Assembly (NCBI GenBank): GCA_946479035.1
Contig: CAMLDW010000028.1
Span: forward strand, 1-29,584
Length of the DNA stretch: 29,584 nt
Direction: 5' to 3'
DNA from: an uncultured Chthonomonadaceae bacterium
GTDB lineage: Bacteria; Armatimonadota; Fimbriimonadia; Fimbriimonadales; Fimbriimonadaceae
The notes under the pieces are model-generated. The model ran no database searches and was not told the origin of the DNA. It saw nothing but the letters and a program-made list of their open reading frames with translations. This document shows, piece after piece, positions 7,212 to 15,347 of the stretch. Each line of letters starts with the position of its first letter. Position 1 is the first letter of the stretch. Both the position numbers and the translations under genes were made by a program.

Positions 7212-8731
7212 TGCTCCAGTTTAGCGCGTGCCGAGGGGATTCGGGCCACGAGCTCGCTGGCCGTGAAACCGACCGGCCCGAGCTGCTCCTCGCACAGGTC
7301 GCCGGCCGAGCCGTGCAGGTGCGCCCCGACCGCCGCAGCGTAGAGCGGCGGCAGGCCCTGGGCGATCAGCCCCGCCACGATCCCCGCCAGCACGTCGCCC
7401 ATCCCGCCGGCCGCCATGCCTGGGTTGCCAGTTGTGTTGACGAGCAGGGTGCTTTCCGGCTCGCCCGCGATGCTGTACGCGCCCTTGAGCAGGACGGTCC
7501 GCTTGTACTTCTCGATCGCCTCTGCGATTGCGCCGAACCTGTCGCTCTGGACCTTTTCCGAGCTCATGCCGAGCAGGCGCGCCATCTCGCCTGGGTGGGG
7601 CGTGAGCACGCATGGCCCCGCCGGGAGCGCCAGGCCCAGGCTGACCGCGTTGAGCGCGTCGGCGTCGATCACGCTCGGCACGGTCCACTCCTGCCAGACC
7701 CGTGCGAGCAGCGCACGGACGGACTCGTGCGTCGTCAGGCCGGGGCCGAACACGGCGCAGGTCATGCGGTCTTGCAGGTCGAGCAGCGTCTCGGCGGACT
7801 CCGGGCTGAGCACGCCGTCATCGTCCTCCAGAGGGACCGTCATCGCTTCTGGGACCTGGGCTGCGACTGCGTCGCAGACCTCGACGATGGCTGACACCGT
7901 CACAAGGCCTGCCCCGGCCCGCAGCGCACCCATGGCCGCCAGGCTTGCCGCGCCGCGCATCTGGTAGCTGCCCGCGACGATCAGGACGTGGCCGTGCTCG
8001 CCCTTGTGGGTCGTGATCTGGCGGTCGCCGAGCGCGGCCAGGACGTCCGGCTCGTCGAGCGCGCCCATCCCAGTCGGTTCGCGCACGGCGTCCCCCGGGA
8101 TGCCGACGTCCACCACGCTCCAGTCGCCGACCGCCTCCGCTCCGACCCCTTGGAAGAAGCACGGCTTGGCGAGTTGGAAGCTCACAGTGACGTCCGCGTC
8201 CACATAGGCGCCCGGGGCGTCGCCGGTGTCGGTCACGATCCCGGTCGGCACGTCGACGGCGACGACGACCGCGAAGCTGTCGTGCAGCGCGATCACAGTC
8301 TCGCGCACCGGGCCGGTCGGCTCGCCGATCTGGCCCGTGCCGAGCAGCGCGTCGACGATGACCTCGGCCTCGGCGGCGCTCTCCGCCAGGCCAGACCACT
8401 TGCGCTCGCCGTAGAAGATCGGCTCGACCCCGGCCGCCTTTGCCTTCGTCAGCATCGCCTTCGCCGGCTTGGTCAGCTTGGACTCCATCGCGGCGATGTA
8501 GACCTCGACCGCCACGCCGGCCAGCTTGAGCAGGCGGGCCACGACGAGCCCGTCGCCGCCGTTGTTGCCAGGCCCGCACGCCACGAGCACCGTGCCCTCG
8601 GCGTGAACCTCCTTGACCGCCTCGAACACGGCCTCCCCGGCCTTTTCCATCAGCCCGGCGGCGGGCACGCCGAGCCCCTCGATCGCATAGCGATCAATCT
8701 CGCGGCACTGGGCGGCGGTCCCGATTAGCAT
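7196..8731 (-). CDS. nnr: Bifunctional NAD(P)H-hydrate epimerase / ADP-dependent dehydratase
   Basis: This 511-residue metabolite-repair enzyme restores damaged NADH/NADPH hydrates. The N-terminal epimerase half (YjeF-N, about 1-215) has the nucleotide-binding motif GPGNNGGDGLVVARLL and VDALLGTG, then AVDVPTG. The C-terminal dehydratase half (CARKD/YjeF-C, about 225-505) has KGEHGHVLIVAGS, GALRAGAGLVTV, LTPHPGEMARLL and the phosphate-loop NTTGNPGMAAGGMGDVLAG. Both active sites look intact and the length is usual for the fusion. It begins six bases after the ASCH gene's stop and overlaps the next gene, so it is in the same operon as the FHA proteins. That pairing is probably historical rather than functional. 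Confidence 0.95.
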   Translation of the reverse strand: MLIGTAAQCREIDRYAIEGLGVPAAGLMEKAGEAVFEAVKEVHAEGTVLVACGPGNNGGDGLVVARLLKLAGVAVEVYIAAMESKLTKPAKAMLTKAKAAGVEPIFYGERKWSGLAESAAEAEVIVDALLGTGQIGEPTGPVRETVIALHDSFAVVVAVDVPTGIVTDTGDAPGAYVDADVTVSFQLAKPCFFQGVGAEAVGDWSVVDVGIPGDAVREPTGMGALDEPDVLAALGDRQITTHKGEHGHVLIVAGSYQMRGAASLAAMGALRAGAGLVTVSAIVEVCDAVAAQVPEAMTVPLEDDDGVLSPESAETLLDLQDRMTCAVFGPGLTTHESVRALLARVWQEWTVPSVIDADALNAVSLGLALPAGPCVLTPHPGEMARLLGMSSEKVQSDRFGAIAEAIEKYKRTVLLKGAYSIAGEPESTLLVNTTGNPGMAAGGMGDVLAGIVAGLIAQGLPPLYAAAVGAHLHGSAGDLCEEQLGPVGFTASELVARIPSARAKLEQWYQD

Positions 8732-8737
8732 GGGCGC

Positions 8738-9085
8738 CTACTCGTCGATCCGTGAGAAGTAGATGGCGGTGACGAGGTGGGCCGGGGTGATGAACTCGCC
8801 ATAGATCCGGGTGAGCAGGCCGATAACCTCGTCGTGGTTCCGCAGTTCGGGGTTCTCGCGCTCGATGTCCCTCGGGGTGAGCTCGGCGATCGGCTTGACC
8901 TCGACCCTGTCCAAAATGGCGCAGAACAGCTTCTGCCTCCGACCGAACCTCGGCCCGACCGTGATCCAGACCACCATCCCCGTCTGGTACTTGTCCGACT
9001 TGTCGCCCAGGCGGATCGTAGCGGTCTTTCGGCTCGTGAGCAGGAGGTCGTCGTACAGTTCCGGGTAGAAGTTGAGGGCGAACAT
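8738..9085 (-). CDS. ASCH-domain (PUA-like) protein
   Basis: This small protein of about 115 residues belongs to the ASCH superfamily, PUA-like folds thought to bind RNA or modified nucleotides. The family pattern is visible: MFALNFYPELYDDLL, then RKTATIRLGDK, a beta segment VVWITVGPRF and AILDRVEVKPIAEL, and finally the ITPAHLVTAIYF strand. I start at 9085, where homology-like sequence begins. An in-frame ATG at 9100 (MRRPR) is also possible, and an open frame continues to 9166, but the extra residues look non-coding. No good ribosome site stands out for either ATG. It heads the minus-strand run to nnr and the FHA genes. The exact ligand is unknown. Confidence 0.75.
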   Translation of the reverse strand: MFALNFYPELYDDLLLTSRKTATIRLGDKSDKYQTGMVVWITVGPRFGRRQKLFCAILDRVEVKPIAELTPRDIERENPELRNHDEVIGLLTRIYGEFITPAHLVTAIYFSRIDE

Positions 9086-9152
9086 CCTTGGTCGCCGCAT
9101 TCTATCTGACCCGGGGCGGCGAGGGTGCGAGCGAGCCGGCGACCCCCTCACT

Positions 9153-10046
9153 ATGGGCACCTTCATCCTGACTCTGGCCGTCGTGCTGGCGCTGATCTAC
9201 CTCGGCCTGGTGTTCGTCGCGACCTATGTGAGCCTGCACCCGCCCCGGGTCCCTGCCTGGGTCTCGCCGGCGATGCTGGGGCTCCCTGAGGAGAACGTCG
9301 CCCTTGAGTCTGAAGGGCTCGAACTCACCGGATGGTGGAGCGACTGCGGGGACGGCTCCCTCGTGGTGGTCTGCTGCCACGGCTACATCATGAACCGGTG
9401 CGAGCTCCTGCCCATGATGGTCGTCCTGCGCGACCTCGAGGCGAGCTGGCTCTTCTTCGACTTCCGGGCGCACGGCAAGAGCCAGGGCCGGACCTGCACG
9501 ATGGGCCTGCACGAGGCGCTCGACGTGGCCGCAGCGGCCCGGTTCGTCCGCGCCCGCAGGCCCGGGGCCAAGGTCGTGCTCTACGGCAGCTCGATGGGCG
9601 GGGCGGCGGCGGCGATCGCGGTCGGGGACGACCCTAGCCTGGCCGACGCTCTGATCCTGGACGGTGCCTACTCGGCCATGGACGAGGCGGGCCGAGGCTG
9701 GTGGAACTTCCTAGGCGGGCGCTGGCTGGCCCTGGTGATGGCGCCGACCGTTTGGTTAGGTCGCCTGATGGTCGGGTTCGACCCCTCGAAAGTCGTGGTC
9801 TCTGACTACCTGCGCAAGGCGAGCCACAGGCCTGTGCTGTTCCTGGCCGGCGGAGACGACCCGGTCGTCTCGCAGGGCGCGCTCGAGCGGAACGTCCAGG
9901 CCTCCGGCGACCTCACTTGGGTCGAGACCTTCCCCGGCTCCGGCCATGGGGAGGCCCGCTTCCGCGAGCCGGAGCGCTACCAGGCCGCGATCCGGCGGTT
10001 CGTGAGCGAGGCCGTGTTGGGCGCGGCAAAGGAGGCAAAGCCATAA
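9153..10046 (+). CDS. Membrane-anchored alpha/beta hydrolase
   Basis: This 297-residue serine hydrolase has one N-terminal membrane anchor (FILTLAVVLALIYLGLVFVA, about 4-23). The catalytic domain follows: the oxyanion strand VVCCHGYIMNRC, then the nucleophile elbow GSSMGG with Ser147, acid Asp235 or Asp236 in LAGGDDPVV, and His265 in GSGHGEA. The closest family type is the YfhR/BAAT-like peptidase or esterase group (S9-like fold), whose substrates cannot be told from sequence. I chose the ATG at 9153 because the anchor begins there; the open frame extends to 9072, but that part would overlap the divergent ASCH gene. No clear ribosome site precedes it. purC begins eight bases after the stop. 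Confidence 0.85.
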   Translation: MGTFILTLAVVLALIYLGLVFVATYVSLHPPRVPAWVSPAMLGLPEENVALESEGLELTGWWSDCGDGSLVVVCCHGYIMNRCELLPMMVVLRDLEASWLFFDFRAHGKSQGRTCTMGLHEALDVAAAARFVRARRPGAKVVLYGSSMGGAAAAIAVGDDPSLADALILDGAYSAMDEAGRGWWNFLGGRWLALVMAPTVWLGRLMVGFDPSKVVVSDYLRKASHRPVLFLAGGDDPVVSQGALERNVQASGDLTWVETFPGSGHGEARFREPERYQAAIRRFVSEAVLGAAKEAKP

Positions 10047-10054
10047 TCACGCGC

Positions 10055-10951
10055 ATGCAGGCGGTCATGCAGACCCGGATCCCAGGGCTGGGCGAGCCCA
10101 GGAGGGGCAAGGTCCGCGAGGTCTACCCGCTCGGGGAGGACCTGCTGATCGTCGCGACCGACCGGATCTCCGCCTTCGACGTCGTCATGGCCAACGGCGT
10201 ACCGGGCAAAGGGGTCGTGCTCAACCAGATCAGCGCGTTCTGGTTCGACAGGCTCAAAGGAACCTGCCCCAACCATGTGGTGAGTTCGGACGATGGCGAG
10301 GTGGCGCGCAGGCTCGGCGCGAACCTGCCAGAGCTCAAGGGCCGCTGCACCGTAGCCCGCAAGGCCGTCCCGCTGACGATCGAGTGCGTCGCCAGGGGGT
10401 ACATCGCAGGCTCGCTCTTCAAGGAGTACAGGGCCCAAGGCGGCAAGGTCCACGGGCTCGACCTCCCGAAGGGGCTGCTCGACGGCTCGAAGCTGCCGGA
10501 GCCGGTCTTCACCCCCGCGACCAAGGCGCAGGAGGGCCACGACCTTAACATTTCCTTCGAAGCCGCCGCAAGCATGGTGGGCAGGGAAGTCGCCGGGCAG
10601 GTGCGCGACTGGACCCTCCAGCTCTACTCGCAGGCCGCCGCCCACGCCGAGTCGTGCGGACTGATCCTCGCCGACACCAAGTTCGAGTTCGGCTCGACCC
10701 CGGACGGCCTGATCTGGATCGACGAGGCCCTCTCGCCGGACTCGAGCCGTTTCTGGGACGCCTCGCTCTGGAAGCCCGGCGGCGCGCAGCCGAGCTTCGA
10801 CAAGCAGTACGTCCGCGACTACCTCGAGGCCCTGGACTGGGACAAGCGCCCTCCTGGCCCCACCCTGCCGCCAGAGGTCGTTGCGGGCACGCAGAGGCGG
10901 TACCTGGAGGCGTACCGGCGCCTGACGGGCCTTGAGCTCGCCCTCCCATGA
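10055..10951 (+). CDS. purC: Phosphoribosylaminoimidazole-succinocarboxamide (SAICAR) synthase
   Basis: This 298-residue enzyme joins aspartate to CAIR in purine synthesis using ATP, in the cytosol. Family signatures are complete: RGKVREVY and DRISAFDVV at the N-terminus, NQISAFWF, the IECVARGYIAGSLFKEY segment, ADTKFEFG and the C-terminal DEALSPDSSRFW. The length is that of the longer (~300-residue) class of SAICAR synthases. The open frame runs upstream to 9917, but homology begins right after the ATG at 10055. An AAAGGAGG site lies about 19 bases upstream, rather far, so an alternative start in between cannot be excluded. The stop overlaps the waaA start as ATGA. Confidence 0.96.
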   Translation: MQAVMQTRIPGLGEPRRGKVREVYPLGEDLLIVATDRISAFDVVMANGVPGKGVVLNQISAFWFDRLKGTCPNHVVSSDDGEVARRLGANLPELKGRCTVARKAVPLTIECVARGYIAGSLFKEYRAQGGKVHGLDLPKGLLDGSKLPEPVFTPATKAQEGHDLNISFEAAASMVGREVAGQVRDWTLQLYSQAAAHAESCGLILADTKFEFGSTPDGLIWIDEALSPDSSRFWDASLWKPGGAQPSFDKQYVRDYLEALDWDKRPPGPTLPPEVVAGTQRRYLEAYRRLTGLELALP

Positions 10952-12201
10952 TCTTCTGGGTCTACAACGTCCTGCTCATCCTGCTCTCGCCCGTTTGGGT
11001 GCCCTGGATGTGGTGGAGGGCGGCCAGGCGCAAAGAAAGGCCCGACTGGCGGCAAAGGTGCGGCGACCTGCCGGTCTCGCCCCCGAAGGCGGGAGAGCGG
11101 CGCCTCTGGCTCCACGCCGTCTCCGTCGGGGAGGTCATGGCGGCCCTGCCCGTGCTGAGGGAGGTGCGAAGGCTCGATCCAAGCCTGGTGGTCGTCCTGA
11201 GCACGACCACCAGCAGCGGACAGGCGACGGCCAGGGAGAAGGCGGAGGGGCTCTTCGACCACTTGGTCTACTTCCCGATCGACGTGCCGAGGTTCGTGGT
11301 GGCCGCGCTCTCGAGGGTCCGGCCCGACGTGGTTGCGGTGATGGAGACCGAGCTGTGGATGAACTTCCTGTACCTCTCCAAGCAGTTCGGCGCCCAAACG
11401 ATGCTGCTCAACGGAAGGGTGAGCGACCGGAGCTTTCCTCGATCGATGAAGGTGCGCCCCTACTACCGGTCGCTCTTCTCCCGGCTCGACCAAGCGCTGG
11501 TCCAGACCGAGGCCGACGCGGAACGGTTCCGGGCGCTCGGCTTCAAGCAGCCCGAAGCGGTCGGCAGCACCAAGTTCGACGAGGCGCTTGAAGAGGCCAG
11601 CGGGACGAGGGACTGGAGGGCGGAGCTCGGGGTGCCGGCAGGGGCGTTCCTGGTCGTGGCCGGCTCGACGAGGTCCGTGGCGGAGGAGCGGCTCGTGCTC
11701 GAAGCGGTTGCCAGAGTGCCGGGCGTCTGGGTGGTCCACGCCCCGCGGCACGTAGAGCGCGCCCCAGCGCTTCTCGAGGCATACCGGGCCCAGTTCGGCC
11801 ATGCCGGGCTTAGATCGGCAGGGAAGCCCTGCCAGTGGCTTGTCCTGGACACGTACGGCGAGCTCGGCGGGATCTACTCGGCCGCAGACGTCGTCGTGGT
11901 CGGCGGGGGGTTCGACGACCTGGGGGGCCAGAACGTCATCCAGCCGCTAGCCCAGGGCAAGCCGGTGCTGCACGGCCCTCACATGCAGAACTTCCGGCAG
12001 ATCGCCGAGTCGGCACTGAAGGGAGGGGCGAGCCTGGCCGTTGCGGACTCGGCAGCCCTGGCCGACGCGCTGAACAGGCTCAAATCCAACCCGGAAGAGC
12101 GGCAGGCGATGGGCAGGGCCGCCAAGGCGCTGGTAGCGCAGAACACGGGGGCAGGGCGCAAGTGCGCCGAAGCGATCTTGGCCGCAGCCAAAAGAGGCTA
12201 G
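10948..12201 (+). CDS. waaA: 3-deoxy-D-manno-octulosonic acid (Kdo) transferase
   Basis: This 417-residue inner-membrane GT30 glycosyltransferase adds Kdo to lipid A precursor, so the organism should make LPS with a Kdo core. It has an N-terminal membrane anchor (VYNVLLILLSPVWVPWMWW) and the catalytic WLHAVSVGEVMA, whose Glu is the catalytic base in the family. METELWMN, LNGRVSDRS and a donor-binding half with DTYGELGGIYSAADV and VGGGFDDLGGQNVIQPLAQG follow. Length is normal. Its ATG overlaps the purC stop (ATGA). Its stop shares the tetranucleotide CTAG with the stop of the convergent next gene. Confidence 0.95.
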   Translation: MIFWVYNVLLILLSPVWVPWMWWRAARRKERPDWRQRCGDLPVSPPKAGERRLWLHAVSVGEVMAALPVLREVRRLDPSLVVVLSTTTSSGQATAREKAEGLFDHLVYFPIDVPRFVVAALSRVRPDVVAVMETELWMNFLYLSKQFGAQTMLLNGRVSDRSFPRSMKVRPYYRSLFSRLDQALVQTEADAERFRALGFKQPEAVGSTKFDEALEEASGTRDWRAELGVPAGAFLVVAGSTRSVAEERLVLEAVARVPGVWVVHAPRHVERAPALLEAYRAQFGHAGLRSAGKPCQWLVLDTYGELGGIYSAADVVVVGGGFDDLGGQNVIQPLAQGKPVLHGPHMQNFRQIAESALKGGASLAVADSAALADALNRLKSNPEERQAMGRAAKALVAQNTGAGRKCAEAILAAAKRG

Positions 12202-13163
12202 CCGCCGCCGAGCAGGTCGCCCAGGCCGCCGCCGATCCCGCCGAGGACGCCGCCAAGACCGCCGAGCCCGCCGCCGATGTCGGAGGCGATGCTGAACCAC
12301 TTGAACGCGTCGTACCGGTAGCACACCTCGCCAACCAACCGGTCAGACTGCTTCGCCGCAGCGTCAATCTTGCCCGTGCTCGTGCCCATCATGCCGATCA
12401 GCTTGTTGATCGCGCCCTGGGGGTCGGTCTGGGAGTTCTGGAGCTGGTCAAGGATGTCGGACATCATCGCGCTGGTCTCGCCCAGGCACTGCTCATAGGC
12501 GTTCTTGATCGGGACGCACTCTGCGGGCGGCTGCTTGGAGTTGAAGAACTTCACCAGGTCCTTCCAGGCCTGGCGCTTGGCCTTGGTGTCGCCCTCGACC
12601 TGGTCGCGCTTCTTGGGGTCGTAGTTCTGGTTGCCGGACTCCTCGCCTCGTGCCTCCGCGGTGAGGTCGGCGATCGAGTCCGAGTTCATCCCCGAAAGCT
12701 GGGTCAGGAGCTGGCTGAGCTGGGAGCGGGAAAGGCCCACTCGCTGGTTCTCGGTCTTTTCGAGGTGCTTGAGCCAGTCGCGCACCTCGGAAGGCATCTT
12801 GTCGCCCATCTGGGTGCTCGGGCCGTTAGGCTGGTACCCCAGGTTGAGCGAGGGGCTGACTGGCTCGATCCCGAGGTTGAGGTCGCTCGAGCCTGGCTGA
12901 GCCCCGACCTGCGTCGCGCTCTGGGGCGTGCCGGCGGCCTGCTGGAGCGAACTGCCGCCCAGGGCGCCGCGCAAGTCGAGGGAGCCCGAGTCCTGCGGGC
13001 CCTGTAGGGCTACATCGCCGGAGCGACCGAAACCGCGGCTCGAGCCGAACGCGAACCCGGCCAAGAGCGCCAGCACGACCCCGCCCACGAGCAGGGCGGT
13101 CGTCGACCTCCGGCTTTGGGCTCTGTAAGGGTCGTTTTGGCCTTGGATCGGTGCGCTCGACAT
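12198..13163 (-). CDS. Unknown membrane-anchored protein with glycine-rich C-terminal tail
   Basis: This 321-residue protein matches no family I recognise. It has a short polar cytosolic start, one membrane segment (TTALLVGGVVLALLAGFAFG, about 21-40), then a long polar Gln/Ser/Gly region with repeated LNLG motifs near 92-108. A helical region follows (about 125-285, PSEVRDWLKHLEKTENQR onward, with DQLQNSQ). It contains Cys residues near AECVPIK, YEQCLGE and GEVCYRY, and the protein closes in a roughly 24-residue tail of glycine and leucine repeats (GGLGGLGGVLGG). The tail could be a membrane-interacting or self-associating segment. GGGAG precedes the ATG, and a GATAAT-like -10 lies farther upstream. 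Outward-facing topology is likely. Confidence 0.75.
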   Translation of the reverse strand: MSSAPIQGQNDPYRAQSRRSTTALLVGGVVLALLAGFAFGSSRGFGRSGDVALQGPQDSGSLDLRGALGGSSLQQAAGTPQSATQVGAQPGSSDLNLGIEPVSPSLNLGYQPNGPSTQMGDKMPSEVRDWLKHLEKTENQRVGLSRSQLSQLLTQLSGMNSDSIADLTAEARGEESGNQNYDPKKRDQVEGDTKAKRQAWKDLVKFFNSKQPPAECVPIKNAYEQCLGETSAMMSDILDQLQNSQTDPQGAINKLIGMMGTSTGKIDAAAKQSDRLVGEVCYRYDAFKWFSIASDIGGGLGGLGGVLGGIGGGLGDLLGGG

Positions 13164-13354
13164 CGGTGTTCTCCCTGTGGGCTCCTTCGGTTAGACGCCC
13201 TCGACTCCATTATCGGCGACACAAAAGGCAGAAAGCCGTGGCGCCGCGAGTTTTTTCTCCAACCCCCGCCGTCCACAGGGAAAAGTGCCTGACTCGGGAC
13301 TCCGAACGGCCTAGCGAGGGCCGGAGTACGGAAAGACCAGTTAGGTGGGTTGGA

Positions 13355-13867
13355 ATGAAGCCTGTCAGCCCTCAGCATCCGCTCTACGGCCTTTTTGCCG
13401 AGCTCGTCAGCGACTCGCTGGCGAAGCTCCACGCGCCGGCGGAAAGCCAGGTTCATCCGTACCTGACTGACCTTTTGGTCAGGTTCCTCCATTCTGACTC
13501 TGTGTTCGCCGTGCGCCGGGAGGGCCGTCCCCTGCAGTCCGTGATCGAGATGGCCGCCGAGGCCGACGTGAGGCTGAACGCCGACTCGTTCGAGCGCGAG
13601 CGGCAGGTCCACCGCCACATCGGCGACTACATCCTGTTTTGGGGCGCGCTCTACCCCGACTTCCTACGCAGGCTCAAGACGGCCGACGGCCTGGACTTGG
13701 TCTGTGACTACTCGGGCCAGGGCCGCCGCAGCTACTACATCGTGAGCACGTTCGACTACCCGCCGTTCGGCGACGAGGCCCCGACCTTCCGGCTCCTCAG
13801 CGAGGGGTTCGAGGACTACTCGCGCGCGCTCGCCGACGTCGGCGAGGCCCTGCCTCACACGGCCTGA
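13355..13867 (+). CDS. Conserved-looking hypothetical protein
   Basis: This 170-residue soluble protein has no signal peptide and is not one I recognise. It is mixed alpha/beta with a well-structured look: LYGLFAELVSDSLAKLH, a VHPYLTDLLVRFLH helix, RQVHRHIGDYILFWGALYP, and an aromatic strand pair around RRSYYIVSTFDYPPFGDEAP. The open frame extends to 13151, but the upstream residues look like intergenic translation and would overlap the divergent gene's start. The ATG at 13355 is preceded by GGTGGGTTGG, a weak ribosome site. It converges with the MFS gene, overlapping by 13 bases. Codon use matches the chromosome, which supports a real gene. Confidence 0.75.
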   Translation: MKPVSPQHPLYGLFAELVSDSLAKLHAPAESQVHPYLTDLLVRFLHSDSVFAVRREGRPLQSVIEMAAEADVRLNADSFERERQVHRHIGDYILFWGALYPDFLRRLKTADGLDLVCDYSGQGRRSYYIVSTFDYPPFGDEAPTFRLLSEGFEDYSRALADVGEALPHTA

Positions 13868-15138
13868 GGCTCAGGTTCAACGGAAGGCATCGGCGCCTCC
13901 CGGCAAGCCCTTGAGGCCAGCCCGGCGAACCCCGACAGCGCCATCCCCCCGCCCATGAACAGGAAGGCGCCCCCCGCGCCCAGCCAATCGAGCATCGGAC
14001 CGACGCAGAGCGTGCCGATCGGCTGGACCGACATCTGCGAGCCGATCCAGACGCTGCTGACCCGCCCGCGGACCCGGTCCTCGAAGGCCGACTGGATGTA
14101 GGTCTGGATTGGGATCCAAGCGAAGGGAAGGGCGATTCCAGCCAGGGCGTTGCAGAGCATGAAGAGCCAGATCTTCTGCGACCATGCCATGAGCACCACG
14201 CTGACCCCGACGATCCCGGTGGCGAGGCAGAACGAGAGCCCTGGCCGGACGATCCGACGGTGGCCGACGTACAGCCCGCAGGCGGCCATCGTGACCGCGA
14301 AGCTAAGCTCGATCACCGCCAGCGAGCCGAACGTGCCCGAGAACCAGCGCTTGTTCACCTCGAGGTAGGCCACCATGAACCCCGAGATAAACGCCTGTGC
14401 CAGTACGTTGGTGGGCAGGGCTATGCGTAGCACAGGGTCTTTGAGCACCGCTCGGACGCCCTCTTTGAACTCGCCGAGCCCGTGCTTCTGGCCCTGGTGC
14501 TCGCCCCTGTCCGGTCGAAGGTTAGGGAGCCGAAGCACCCAGTACGAGCTGAAGAGGAAGGTCGCCGCGTTGAAGAGCGCCGCCACGCAGAAGAACCGCT
14601 CGGGAAAGAGCCTTTGGATCAAGGCAAGGAGGGTGGCCGAAGCGGCCATCCCGACCATCCACATGATCTGCTGGGTCGTCATGTAGAACGCGTTCGCCTC
14701 GGGCAGGGCCTCGCCCGGAACGAGCCTGGGCAGGGCCGCCATGCGGGCCGGCATGAAAAAGGCGGCCACGGAGGAGAGCAGGAACGCCATGGAGCCGATC
14801 ACGGCGATCGGGGGCACAGGCTCAAACCAGGCATAGACCGCCAGGCCCAGCATGAGCAGGGCGCTGGTGAAGTCGGTTGCGGCCATGATCCACCGGCGGT
14901 CGAGCCTGTCGGCGATGACGCCCGCGAAGGGCGAGAGCAGCAGGAACGGCACCGCCGAGGCAGTCATGACCAGTCCGACCTGCAGGTTGGACCGGCTCGC
15001 TTCCTTGGCCATGAAGAGGAAGACCAGGAAGTAGATCGAGTCGCCCAGCATGGACACCGTCTGGGCCATCCATAGGTCTCGAAAGGCGCGTATTCGCAGG
15101 ACGCGGGGGCCGGGGAACAAGGTCAAGCATTGTGCCAT
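13855..15138 (-). CDS. Major facilitator superfamily exporter (DHA3/EntS-like)
   Basis: This 427-residue inner-membrane transporter has about twelve hydrophobic helices. The family loop motif between helices 2 and 3 is present as GVIADRLDRRWIM, and the first helix carries FRDLWMAQTVSMLGDSIYF, typical of the MFS_3/EntS-type drug or siderophore exporters. A polar central loop (about 200-225) separates the two halves, and the second half has YVGHRRIVRPG and DRVRGRVSSVW. The substrate is not predictable. I chose the ATG at 15138 because GAGGGGG lies a few bases upstream; the open frame extends to 15234 with non-transporter sequence. It is divergent from the pilus operon. Confidence 0.88.
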   Translation of the reverse strand: MAQCLTLFPGPRVLRIRAFRDLWMAQTVSMLGDSIYFLVFLFMAKEASRSNLQVGLVMTASAVPFLLLSPFAGVIADRLDRRWIMAATDFTSALLMLGLAVYAWFEPVPPIAVIGSMAFLLSSVAAFFMPARMAALPRLVPGEALPEANAFYMTTQQIMWMVGMAASATLLALIQRLFPERFFCVAALFNAATFLFSSYWVLRLPNLRPDRGEHQGQKHGLGEFKEGVRAVLKDPVLRIALPTNVLAQAFISGFMVAYLEVNKRWFSGTFGSLAVIELSFAVTMAACGLYVGHRRIVRPGLSFCLATGIVGVSVVLMAWSQKIWLFMLCNALAGIALPFAWIPIQTYIQSAFEDRVRGRVSSVWIGSQMSVQPIGTLCVGPMLDWLGAGGAFLFMGGGMALSGFAGLASRACREAPMPSVEPEPQAV

Positions 15139-15291
15139 TGGCCCCCTCGAGGGCCCGATACCTACGGGACATTTGCCGGATTTGGGCCGTAACCCTAGGT
15201 TCCTACCGGGTTGCAGCACGGCCAGAGACGGCACTCCTGATGAGGAGACACGGGTCCGATCGAGAAAGAAGCTAAAGCGCCACCTGAGGTT

Positions 15292-15319
15292 TTGACGGCA
15301 CCCATCCGAAGTTTATACG
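15292..15319 (+). promoter_or_regulatory. Probable sigma70-type promoter of the pilus operon
   Basis: A TTGACG -35 at 15292-15297 is followed after 16 bases by TATACG (15314-15319). The expected transcript start is near 15326, giving a leader of about 22 bases that contains CCGGAG just ahead of the ATG at 15348. The same TTGACG -35 recurs at 22471 and 26904. Confidence 0.6.
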
Positions 15320-15347
15320 GGGCAACGTCCCCGACCGGAGACAGTGC

